From contig CM036630.1 of assembly GCA_020746105.1 (NCBI GenBank), forward strand, positions 9,529,840 through 9,593,839: a stretch of DNA of 64,000 bases. The letters are read 5' to 3'. Shown here piece by piece: positions 24,901-35,243 of this stretch (positions within the stretch are counted from its first letter, which is position 1; each line of letters begins with the position of its first letter). This stretch comes from Trogon surrucura (Eukaryota; Chordata; Aves; Trogoniformes; Trogonidae). The notes under the pieces are model-generated. The model saw nothing but the letters and a program-made list of their open reading frames with translations, had not been told where the DNA came from and ran no database searches. Both the position numbers and the translations under genes were made by a program.

Positions 24901-27900
24901 AGAAGATTACGAGGATGATAAAGATGATGACATCAGCGATACTTTCTCAGAACCAGGTACCAGCGATGTTGGGCTTTGTTAACATTGAGGTTAATGGATG
25001 TGTCTGCCAAGTGGGAAAGAATGCTTTTGAGTGCTTTATAGTTACAGGTGAGCAACACTGATCTTAAACGATGAACCTTCCTCCCAGATTTTCCAAGTGC
25101 TTTGCAAAACATAATTAATGGAAACTGTACAAGATCTCTATTGCCTCGTTTTGAGAAAAACTGCATAAGCTGTGGTCACGCAACAAAAATTAGAATAGAG
25201 AATACGGAAAACCTAGTTTGTAGCCTAAGGTCATAGAGCAAATACTTGCAAATGTCTTTTTTTGTGGCTTGATGATAGGATGTGTGGAGTTTCCTGGTGC
25301 TTCAGTAGATTGCTGCTTTGAATTTATTCAGAGTTTTATCTCTTGATAGTTGGTATGAAATCATAGGCCGAGTGAAGCATTTTCGTAATTACTTAAGTCC
25401 TACTGTAGGCGCAGTTTTCCAGAGAATCGAAAAAAATACCTACCACTGAAACTAACAGAACCATTTCTTGGTGGTTTTCAACAGTAACACTTAGTGGGTC
25501 TTCAAAGGATACTGAATTCCTCTCTTCTGCATGTAGAACTGGAGCCTTAACAACAGAAATAAGAGCTAACCTTCACCTAGAAGGTAACGAACTGGTAACA
25601 TTGTGTAAAAATAAAATCTGAAGGGAAAGGGACAGGACTGTAACCAAGTATTAGTTTCATTGTAGAAAGTATTATAATAGTCACATTTTATAAGTGCTTT
25701 GTAGTAAGACTGTAAGCATTAAGGTATTCAGACGTGTGGCAATACGTAACTTCGGGGGGGAAAGCAGCTGAAATTTTGCCTTTTTGAAAACAGCAGCTTC
25801 CCCAAAGCTTGTCACTGTCATAATGAACTCTCAGAATAAATTATTTTCCAAGGAGATTTCCCGAGTTGGCATTAAATTTGTTAAGCATTGTGCCCTTTAT
25901 GTTATTTTCCCATGTACGTAACACATTTTTATTAGCATTTTAAAACCTCTTCCTCCCTTCTTCTGAATTGAACTCCCTCTACTTTCTGGGGCTCTGAGTA
26001 GCTATTACAGCTCTGTGGTGCTTGCTGTACTGCACAGTGCTTTGCAGCCCACGGAGGCGTCTTGCACAGAAAGCCTGCTAACCTTGAAAAGAGATGTCGT
26101 ATTAAAATGCCGGGCGTTTAGTTGGTGAAATTACATTAACTGTTTGCCATTTGTTCAAATTTCACTGACAATCGTTCGCTCTCGCCTTCGAAATACAACT
26201 CCGTTGCTCAGTACGGCAGCTGGGAATCTTGGCTTGGGCGAGCTTGCTGGAACTTGAAATGAACGAAGCCGTTCACCTCGAGTGTGGCGATTCTAAAAGT
26301 TTCCCTGTGTGTTTTGGTTTTATTAGAAGGCAGTAGTCTCCAGATATTTTAATTATGTCGCTCTTGTATTTCGTGTTGCTTTTTTACCTTTAGAGTAAAG
26401 GTAAATCGTATGGATAAAGTTTCTAGAAAGAGCATAGCACAGGAAGGTTTAACCTTCCATAGTACCAAAACCAAAATGAAAGGACAGAAACATATTAGTT
26501 ACTGCTGATCCTCTTATGTATTTTATATACAGTTCACTTTTGATTATTCTTCTTGGTGTATGTTTTTGGGAGTGCATGAAATGCTGTCTGAAGGCATTAC
26601 CGTTGCCTGAGGAAATACTTAGATACAGTGAACTTCAGGAGCTTGGAGATTTGACTAAAAATGTGACTGGCTGTTGAGCAAGTTTGGGAAACAGTGGTTT
26701 TATTATCACCATGGTACAGATTTAGCAATTTTAGTCACCTGCAAAGGTAATCTATTATGGGAATTATCAGCCCTCTTCTAGCACTTAAACCTTTTTTTTG
26801 CCATTACTAGCGTATTTTACCTATGTCATTGAACAGAAATATTTGTAAGTGACTGCTTCTCCCATTAAGTAGCCAGGAGATTCCAGATATGGGAGATGCA
26901 ACAACCGATGGAGTTTTCAGGTGCACTGGAGAAGAAATAGCTGAAAGGGAAGAGTGCTTATAGAGACATGGAGATTGTTTAAAGGGTCGCATTGCATCTA
27001 TCCTGAGCATCTGGACTGTGCTGGGGAAAAAAGACTCACAAATGGTTTGACAGAAGTACGATCAAATGGCAAAGAGTAGGGTTTTTCTCGCTTTGTTTTA
27101 GTGGGGCTATTTTTGCTTTTAATCTGTTAAAATACTGAAGTCATATTTATCCTGTTCTCTGGTTTACTTAATTTAACCCTGGTGAATTAAAATTTAAACC
27201 CATGGTAAGGGATGTGGACAAATGCTTTTAGGAGGGACTTGAGAAGAAGGGCTTGAAAGGTAAATACAAGAACCTTTTCGGATTTCCTAGAAGCTGGCCA
27301 AAGAAAGTGAGCCTGCTATATCATCTGTGCTAAGAGGAGACTGAAAGGAGGATGAGAGCAGTGTAGAAGAGCTGTACGGGTTTGTTGCACTCCTGTATGG
27401 TCCAGACTAGGTCAGGACATTGTGCACTAGATTTTTCTCTGCGACTTTAAAATGATAGCTGGTCGGTGTTGGAGCTGCAAGGCAGGATGCATTAAGTCAA
27501 GATAATTTAAGTTGCTAACTTAATTATAGTTTAAATGAGCAAACAGGAAGTCGTGATTTTAACCTTGTACATTTGTACACATCAGCTTTTAAAGAGATTG
27601 TTTTCATCAGTTGGCTTAATTCTGTGTTACCATGAACATGGGCTAAATTTATATCTATCTATATAATGACTTATATAGCTTGACATGGGTTTTTTAAAGT
27701 GGAAAGTAAATGGGTTTTTTAAAGGGTATTTTTATACTTATGCCAACAGCATTTGGGTAAAATGCAAGTACAGTTAAAATATTTATGGTATTTGAAATTA
27801 TATTTAATGTAAATTGTCATAATTTTGGCTATAAAGAAAAATGTTTTATAAAGCATGTCTCATTGTTTGTTTTGCCTTCAAAATACTGTCTTTTTAATAC

Positions 27901-30900
27901 ACTAGAGAATCAAAGTAAATGAGTTGATGAATTGGTTAGAAACAGAACTTTAGAACTGATTTAATCCTCCTGTACACCTGACTTTTATTCGTACTTTGGG
28001 TTATGAGGTGAGAGTCAGACCAAAGCAAGAAGTTTGTTTTTCCTATTTCAACTGGTTTTTCAAGTGCAAACAGGCTAATTGAATGGACTGCTTTAAAAGG
28101 AAGAAAGTGTTCTTTGTGCTGCTGTTAAAAGATGAAGCAGAGCTCAAGCATAGGGGGTCAAGGCTTGTTAAGGTTACAGTCTGTTCAGTGCTTGGCTGTT
28201 ATTTAAGCTTCATCAGTGTATGTGATGTTTTGAAATGCATTTTTTTAAGTAAATGTAAATTATTTTATAGCATTTTAGTACAAAAGGCGATGCAGCAGTT
28301 TGGGATTTTTTACCCTTAGCATAGGCCGTCTATTTTCTAAAGCATATGTAGGATTTGAAAAACTGTGGTTTGTGTTTACATAATTGTGGTATAATAGTTA
28401 TGCAACGTGGATAGTAGCATTATAGTGTCCTTTTACTTCATCGTACGGAGCGTATCATATCATAATATACCTGTAAAATATTGTGTAGCTTTTACCATGG
28501 ATCATTTCACTTCATCCAACTAAAGAGGTGAGGAAGAGCTTTTGTCTCCAATTTAGATAATCTTTTCTAAGGGCCTTTAGGTAGTTGTCCCCGTAAGAGC
28601 CCCACTTCCTCTAGTCTAAGAGAGGTGGGTGGTTTATTTCCCAAAGATATTCAGACTCAAGGAAGAGCAGGAGTTGGACTCAGTGATCCTAACGAGTCCT
28701 TTCTAGCTCAAAATATTCTGTGATTGAATAATTTGTTTTCTTTAGTAGTCTTTTGCTAATCCATCTTTATTATCTGCTTTTCTTCCCGTGCTTTTTTAGT
28801 AGAGATTAATTAAAATGTGGAGGCAAGTTAGAATCCATGGGCAGAATTGTGAGGATGGAAGAACACACTTCAACAGCTGTTGACTGTACTCTGCAGTGGT
28901 GGGATCGTGGGGGAGAAGAGCAATAGAGCTTAAGGGGTCAGAGAGCATGAAGGGTCTTTCAATGCGTAAATAATTTGTCTCTTTTCAAGTAATGAAACAG
29001 TATCACTGGTTCAGTGTCCATCTCTGTCCCTGGATTTAAGGCAAGTACCCAGTAGTAGTTGATGCTGAAAACCAAGTCTGTTTAGATAATGCAAAACAGT
29101 CCTCGTGTGAGGTTTTGCTGTCAACTTGAATACTCAGTCCACCATTAAAAGGCTAAAACTAGTTTGGTCAACATTAAATAAACAATGCAATGCATTCTTT
29201 TAGGGTATGAAAATGATTCTGTGGAGGATTTAAAAGAAATGACTGCAATATCCTCTCGGAAAAGAGGTAAGCGAAGATACTTCTGGGAGTACAGCGAGCA
29301 GCTAACACCAGCGCAACAAGAAAGAATGCTGAGGCCGTCCGAGTGGAATCGAGATACGTTACCAAGTAACATGTATCAGAAGAATGGTCTCCATCATGGT
29401 AAGAATGGAGTCCTAGTTACAAGTGAATATCTTTTGTTCTGACACCTTCAGTAGCCAAACTCCCAGCCTTGCAAGTGCTGAGAAGTTGTGTTTTGGTCAT
29501 GCAAAGAAATTGTTAAAACACTGTAGGTCTGTTGCTCAATCAGCAGAACTCTGCAGAGTGTCCGAGGAAGGCACAGTGAACATACAGTAGTGACTTTCAG
29601 TGTGGTTTCATCCAGTGGAAGGTGGATGAATTGAGAATTGTTAATTCCCAAGAGTTCAAAATTTTCTCAGTGCAAACTGAGTGTGAACATACTGTCGCTT
29701 GACTGATACTTGCTACTCGTAGCTGTTAGTTTCAGTCTTGCTCATATTAAAAATAAGCTGGAAGTGACCTGAGGGGGAAGGTTCGTGTTAACTACAGTAT
29801 GAACTAAAAGACAAGCAGCGTAACTGTGTCTTTTTGCTCCTCCCTATTTGTTTCTCCCACCTATGTGAATGCAACACAGCGAAGCAGTTCCTCTTCTGTG
29901 AGTGAGCTATTTCTTTCAAGTACCCTCTTAGAAACTTAAACCAATTGGCCTAATAACTGGGTTTTATTCCCATAAGTTTTTGCTTAGCAATTTGCTGTAC
30001 CACACACATGGCTAACATCAACCAGAACAAACCACTCTTAGGAATAATGTTTGTTTTTGTGTCACGGGACCTCCTTGGTAGGCTGCTCTATTCGATTTTG
30101 GTTTTGAAAGAGAAAATGAAACCAGCTCTCCCTGGCTGTAATGTTAGCATTCCCTTAGAGCTGAAAATTACTATCTTTAACATGGTAGTTTACCTTCTGT
30201 TAAACCAAAAGATGGTTTTGTTCTTGTTACTTGCAGATTTATTCAGGAAAGAAAACTTTTTTCTTCTTTTTTTATATCTCCTGAGATTTTATATGCTTAT
30301 TTATCTTGTAACAAAATACCAGGATCTAAAGTCCCTATCACTGCTCCTTCTTATGAAAGGTTATATATTGTTACTAACAATAAATAACTAAATATGCCTT
30401 GAGAATTCAGTCCCATTAGGCACTGGGAGGAGCAAGTGACCTTTAAATCAGGTGCGTATGCAAGGGATCTATAGGATCAAACACTACTTAACATCCAGAA
30501 GTTACAGAATATAACAGATGCAGGATGGTTTTCATATTTTTGTATATTTCATATACAGACACTGACCAAGGTCGTCTTCTACCTCAGATAAATCAGAACT
30601 AAATTATCAGCTCTCTGATAAGCATTTCTGGAGCAGATTTTGTTAGTTTTATTAACATTTTCATGCAATATCTGTAGCAACTGGCATTTTCAATAGAAAT
30701 CTAGAAAAGGACACATAGTGTCAGAGAATCTTAAGGAATAAAGATTTTTGTCTTGAATATGTGTGTTTTCGCAGGAAAACGAGGCTTTAAATAGCTTCAG
30801 ACACATATAAAAGAGGTTAACTAGCCTTTGTCTGGATGATTTAAGCTCAATATCGCTGAAGATCATTTCAGTACCAGACCTCAACACCCTTTCATAATAC

Positions 30901-32940
30901 AGAACTTTAGCAATAAGATTATTTAGGAATTGAATCAACTTGAGTGTGCAAGAGGATCTGTTTGGCTGGCCACGTGAGTTAACATGTGGCAGTTGGGGCA
31001 GAACAACTGTGTTTGAACTTGTGACATACATTTCTCAGCACAGTTGTGTGTATGCTGTCTGTCACATCCAGTAGCCTGAGCAGCAGTATTTGCTCTTATC
31101 TGATCTGGGTATAATATGAATTGTACAAAGCAGGTTGACTGGAAATGCTCTTTCTGTTGTGAAAGGCCCCAGAAATCACATGATTCCAGTCCATTCTCTT
31201 GTGGTGAACAAAGGAACTTAAACTGCACCCAAAAAAATACATATGTAAGAAATTTTTTTGAAGGTTTATGTGTGTATTGTGTCACTTTCCAATGTCGCTT
31301 TCTGCATATTTATAACAGGAAAATATGCAGCAAAGAAGTCCCGGAGGACTGATGTAGAAGACCTGACTCCGAACCCCAGAAAACTGCTGCAGATTGGTAA
31401 TGAGCTGAGAAAACTGAATAAGGTGATCAGTGACCTGACGCCGGTCAGTGAACTTCCCTTAACTGCCAGACCGAGGTCGAGAAAAGAAAAGAACAAGCTG
31501 GCTTCAAGGTATATGTTAGATAACACTAGTGTGGATGAGTAAATTTGGATTAAAACTGTACAGTTAAGTTCTAACTAAGGTTTGCCTGAAGATCGTGCTT
31601 CATGGTGGCAGTTCCTGCAATGGGCTAATTAGGAGTTGATCACAAGGCAGGGCAGCTGATGCTTCAGAGATACAGCTGATACAAGGCAGGGCAGCTGATA
31701 CATTCAGAGATGTAGTTGGCCTGTTCCCTAGATACAACGATGTATTTCCACTGGAAGCTGGCTTACTTAGCTGCAGGACAAATGACAGATACGGTGAGAA
31801 AATCCACAAGTGTCAAATCTGTGCAACTACAGGTAACAGATGCTTTCACTGAAGGTGCGTGAGTAGATAGATGGTTTTGCACATCACAGCTCGGGGAGTA
31901 TTGGTGGATAAGCTCATGTGGCAACCAAAACAGATGCTCGTAGTATTCTAAAATTTTTGTTAGTGTTCTAATTCTTCCCCTCTTCTTACTATAGGGCTTG
32001 TAGACTAAAAAAGAAAGCCCAGTATGAAGCCAATAAAGTAAAACTCTGGGGTCTCAACACGGAATATGGTAAATACAACTCTTCATGTCTTAATTTTTCT
32101 TTTGTTCAGACGAGTCTGTGTTTTGCACCATCATGTAACCTGGGGCATACCTGGCAGTTTATGGAGAAAACAAGAGTTCGTACAAACCAAATTTTGTTGG
32201 TACAAAACCAGTCCACTCCATAAATTGTATGTAAATTGGGTTAGCTGCAGTGTTGAGCTACTGTAAAATATGTAAATGAATGCATGTAATGTAAACATTT
32301 TTGAAAATATGTTTACAGATGTAAACTATTACATCTTAATTTTACAGTAAGTGTGATGTGACACCTTTTACCCTGACAGATAACAGTGTGTGGAACTGTG
32401 GCTCTTTTGCTCCAGGAGGAAAGTGCTATAAATCTAAAATTTTTTTTTTGTTTGCAGATAATTTACTGTTTGTGATCAACTCAATTAAACAAGAAATAGT
32501 TAATCGGGTGCAGGTACCTAAAGATGATAGAGGAGTCAACATGGAACAGAAGTTGAACATACTTATTAAAGACACTCTTGGTAAGCAGTGAACTTAATGT
32601 ACTTGCACGTATGTGAGGAGACGCAAGGTCTATGATACGTTAGATTGCAGACAATTTCTGGAACAGAGAAAAGAAAGAAGCGCTTCCTAATTTTGGTTGT
32701 CTGTGCCTTTTGGTTGGTTCATAACCAAAGTGATCATCGGCTTGGTATTACTTACAGGAACATGCGAGTACATGCAATGAATAGTAGTAACCTTACAGGG
32801 TGTTTTCCTGCCCTCCCTTTTTAGGTCTACCTGTAGCTGGACAGACGTCAGAATTTGTGAATCAAGTTTTAGAGAAGACTGCAGAAGGAGACCCCACCGG
32901 TGGCCTTGTAGGGCTACGAATACCGATGTCAAAAGTTTAA
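21892..32940 (+). CDS. CREBRF: CREB3 regulatory factor (Luman recruitment factor), complete spliced CDS, 638 residues
   Basis: Nuclear bZIP-type regulator. Known of the family: it binds CREB3/Luman and promotes its turnover, and it is the vertebrate relative of Drosophila REPTOR, which acts downstream of TORC1 in starvation. Coding exons are 21892-21900, 22884-23009, 23873-24956, 29204-29398, 31319-31508, 31995-32068, 32458-32580 and 32825-32940. They sum to 1917 nt, and all junctions keep phase. The protein starts [13 protein letters not shown] and ends with [12 protein letters not shown]. Visible parts are an acidic Asp/Glu run at about residues 354-405, a basic patch RKRGKRR at 425-431, and a bZIP-like region at about 524-577 ([14 protein letters not shown], then a weak zipper). 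Human CREBRF is 639 residues, so this copy is full length. I chose the ATG at 21892 because MPQ splices onto PSVSGMD as in mammals; the second Met (residue 9) has a stronger context. Upstream ORFs suggest translational control. Confidence 0.97.
21901..22883 (+). other. CREBRF: CREBRF intron 2
   Basis: About 1 kb of AT-rich intron between the start-codon exon and coding exon 3. I see no other feature in it. Confidence 0.85.
22884..23009 (+). CDS. CREBRF: CREBRF coding exon 3 (residues 4-45)
   Basis: Acceptor TTTGTTGTAG ends at 22883 and donor GTAGGT begins at 23010. It encodes 42 residues beginning [14 protein letters not shown] and ending DPDFMYEL, phase 0 on both sides. Confidence 0.95.
23010..23872 (+). 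other. CREBRF: CREBRF intron 3
   Basis: About 0.86 kb intron. The open frame that begins at 23816 inside its 3' end is an in-frame extension of the next exon, not a signal peptide: the splice phase and human protein show residues 46 onward begin at 23873. Confidence 0.88.
23873..24956 (+). CDS. CREBRF: CREBRF large coding exon 4 (residues 46-406 and the first base of codon 407)
   Basis: Acceptor ACTGTGCGCAG ends at 23872 and donor GTACCA begins at 24957. It encodes [14 protein letters not shown] through the acidic C-terminal block ending SDTFSEP. The open frame runs past both splice sites, but those extensions are intronic. Confidence 0.97.
24957..29203 (+). other. CREBRF: CREBRF intron 4
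   Basis: A 4.2-kb AT-rich intron. It holds a CR1 tail at about 28640-28730. The 27640-27860 stretch is very AT-rich and includes two copies of the short motif GGGTTTTTTAAAG. No other gene is evident. Confidence 0.85.
28640..28730 (+). repeat. CR1 retroposon 3' end relic (plus strand)
   Basis: GGAGTTGGACTCAGTGATCC followed by CCTTTCTAGCTC and TATTCTGTGATTG is a diverged CR1 terminus. It lies in CREBRF intron 4, in the same orientation as the gene. Confidence 0.75.
29204..29398 (+). CDS. CREBRF: CREBRF coding exon 5 (basic patch; position of human Arg457)
   Basis: Acceptor TTCTTTTAG ends at 29203 and donor GTAAGA begins at 29399. It encodes [17 protein letters not shown] and the conserved [13 protein letters not shown]. 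The CGA at 29350-29352 is Arg456 here, equivalent to human Arg457 by position. Confidence 0.96.
29399..31318 (+). other. CREBRF: CREBRF intron 5
   Basis: About 1.9 kb between coding exons 5 and 6. I see no further feature. The plus-strand frame at 30008-30391 is leucine-rich because of T-rich DNA and is not a recognised protein. Confidence 0.85.
31319..31508 (+). CDS. CREBRF: CREBRF coding exon 6 (start of basic region)
   Basis: Acceptor TTTATAACAG ends at 31318 and donor GTATAT begins at 31509. It encodes [19 protein letters not shown] through RKEKNKLAS, leading into the bZIP basic region. Confidence 0.96.
31509..31994 (+). other. CREBRF: CREBRF intron 6 with a tandem duplication
   Basis: About 0.49 kb intron. 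A roughly 40-bp segment (ACAAGGCAGGGCAGCTGAT and following) is present twice in tandem at about 31640-31720, with several differences between the copies. Confidence 0.8.
31995..32068 (+). CDS. CREBRF: CREBRF coding exon 7 (bZIP basic region)
   Basis: Acceptor CTTACTATAG ends at 31994 and donor GTAAAT begins at 32069. It encodes [19 protein letters not shown] and NTEY. The split Arg codon is completed at 31995. Confidence 0.96.
32069..32457 (+). other. CREBRF: CREBRF intron 7 with forkhead-like inverted repeat
   Basis: About 0.39 kb intron. TGTAAACAT at 32290-32298 and its exact reverse complement ATGTTTACA at 32309-32317 form an inverted repeat with a 10-base spacer. Each arm contains the forkhead core GTAAACA. 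Confidence 0.8.
32458..32580 (+). CDS. CREBRF: CREBRF coding exon 8 (zipper-like helix)
   Basis: Acceptor TTTGTTTGCAG ends at 32457 and donor GTAAGC begins at 32581. It encodes [18 protein letters not shown] and the linker to ILIKDTLG. Hydrophobic spacing is zipper-like but irregular. Confidence 0.96.
32825..32940 (+). CDS. CREBRF: CREBRF terminal coding exon 9
   Basis: Acceptor CCCTTTTTAG ends at 32824. It encodes [20 protein letters not shown] through LRIPMSKV and stops with TAA at 32938-32940. The 3' UTR continues without a break. Confidence 0.96.
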
Positions 32941-35205
32941 GACCCGACTTCAGCTGTTCCTGTCGGTCAGATTCTACCCATGTTGTCACGTACTTCACTG
33001 TAAATTGCATTCTGGTCTGCATGTCAGTTTAGCGTTACGTACACACAATTAGGTTCCATTGGTTTTAAATAACAATGTAGTAAAACAAATCAAAGCATGA
33101 TACGAAATGCTGAATAGCATTTTTGGACCATGAACCAGATAATTTCAAAGCTGCTTTAGGCTTCAATACAGAGACGAGGATTCTTTTAAAATTAAGTTAT
33201 CTAGGACCAGAATACATCACTTTTGTTTTAGAAGCGAAACCATGGTTTTGCTAGTAAAAATTGTTAGCGTATGCCAGACATTGTGACAGGTTTATGCTCC
33301 AAGTAAAATAAGAGGAAGCTTTTTTTTTTGGTAAAGCTGTCGATTTAGGGAGACTTTTGTTCTTCTTTTTTTTTTTTTAATAATTGGATTTACTTTTATT
33401 CTTAAAAACCAGTAATCTTTCATTGCAACCATTAACTTGTACATAGCACACATGGCATTAGAGCTAGTGTGCCATATAAGACTTTTATTTTCTGAGCTTA
33501 ATATAGTATTTAAATGTCTGTGCAAGCAAGAGAAAAAAAAAAAGTATATTCTTTGTGCCTTGTATTTTGGGGGGAGAGCTATCAATATAAGCTGGTGAGG
33601 TTTTGTATGAAGAAAACCCCGTGGGTAAAAAACAAGATGTATAGATGGTAAGGTTATAGGTTTTTAATGTATTTGTTCCAGCTCTTAAAATTTTTGAATG
33701 TATATAGGAATATGTTGAAAATGTAGATATATGCCACAGAGTCTATGTATTGTATAAAAGATGGCTCTAGAAAACTCAATTTCGGTACTTTGGCCGGAAG
33801 AAAACAAATACTTGCACATTAATGCGATTGTTTATTTTTGTACCAAAGACAAATGCAACTGATATGGCGAACTGCCAGTCTAAGTAAAGTTTTGCACAGC
33901 TTACATGATACTGTACTGAATGTAAAAACAAAAGAAAAAAAGAAAAAAAATTAAAGGTCAGGGTTAGGGATCTTACTGAACTGTGAATTTTTTTGTTTGG
34001 GTCCAATTATCTACAGAAGGAGCATTCATACATAACAATATTATTTTGCTGTTCTTGTACTTTGCTTCCATGGTAGATAAGTTGGTGGCCATCTCGGAGT
34101 CTTTAAATCTTTTTTCTCTGCACTTACTGTAGGAGATTTTAATATATTTGGATTTTAGTAAGCTATTGGTAAAATAGTTTTCAACTTTGAGAATTTAAAA
34201 AAAAAACCTATTTAGCTTGTTGTAGTATACTTCCACCAAACAACCAAAATAAAATTATTTTTATTGTAATGTGTATATATGTAAAGAGAAAAAGAGCTAC
34301 AAATATCTAATTCCTTAGTTGCCACTTTTCCAGTTGATGTATTATTATGCATGTGATGTTTCCAAGGATCAACACAGGCTTCAAAACAAAAAAAAATTTA
34401 TAGACTTTTATATTTTTGTACAGGTATTTCGAAACTAGCTTCTTCAACCTTATATGTGACTTATTCTTGTTAATTCAGTAGTTTCTATGATTGAGGAATA
34501 TTAACACAGTTCTTATTTGCTCTTCTGCTAATAAGAGTTGGCTTTGTAGTCAGTGTTAACGTACAGATTAAAAGCTTTAGCCTTTGATGAGAAAGTCCTT
34601 TATCTCAAGGCAAGATCATTCTCTGGTTTCATGGACCCCCACCCCCCCCTTTTCCTCCCTGTTCTTTCTCTCCCTATTTAAAAATGACAAAACACTGTTT
34701 ACTGAAAATAGAAATACCAAATATTTTCAAATGTAGCTGCTGAAAAAAAAAAAATGCAAAAGTCCATGAAGGCTTTCTCCCCGCTCCCTTTGGGGAATTT
34801 CCTCCGCTTCATTTCTAGTTCGTCTGAGTTTGTTTGTACTGTGATTCCTTTTTGTTTGTAAGTAGATTATTTTTATATCCAAGCTCATACTATAAAAAAG
34901 AGTCTGAATCGGTAATCGTGCAGTAAGAGTGGCTGATGAAGGTGGCAGTCCTGCCACGGCTTGTGAGTGTGCACAGGGCTTACTTTGTATCTAAATATTT
35001 TGGAAGACTCAAAAGGGAGGAGGAGGCCAAAATACCACTACTGAGCTGTACAGAAAAGTCTTTCCTGCAAGAGACTGAACAAATACCCGGGGCAACTTAG
35101 GGAGGACTCTGTAAATCCACTCAAGACTTGCAAAACCTGAGTGGAATGTGGGTGGTTTTGTTGTTGTCGTCAGGCTGAGGTGAGAGCTGGCCGCTGCTCC
35201 GCACA

Positions 35206-35243
35206 GCGGGCCAGATGTGTTCCCGCGGGCCAGATGTGTGCCC
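35206..35243. repeat. Two-copy 19-bp duplication in the CREBRF 3' UTR
   Basis: GCGGGCCAGATGTGTTCCC is followed directly by GCGGGCCAGATGTGTGCCC, with one mismatch. It lies inside an unusually GC-rich patch. Confidence 0.85.

Noticed and set aside
24957..24982. CREBRF ending at the in-frame stop after the large exon
   Set aside because: A donor at 24957 joins in phase to 29204 and restores the conserved remainder including the bZIP region.
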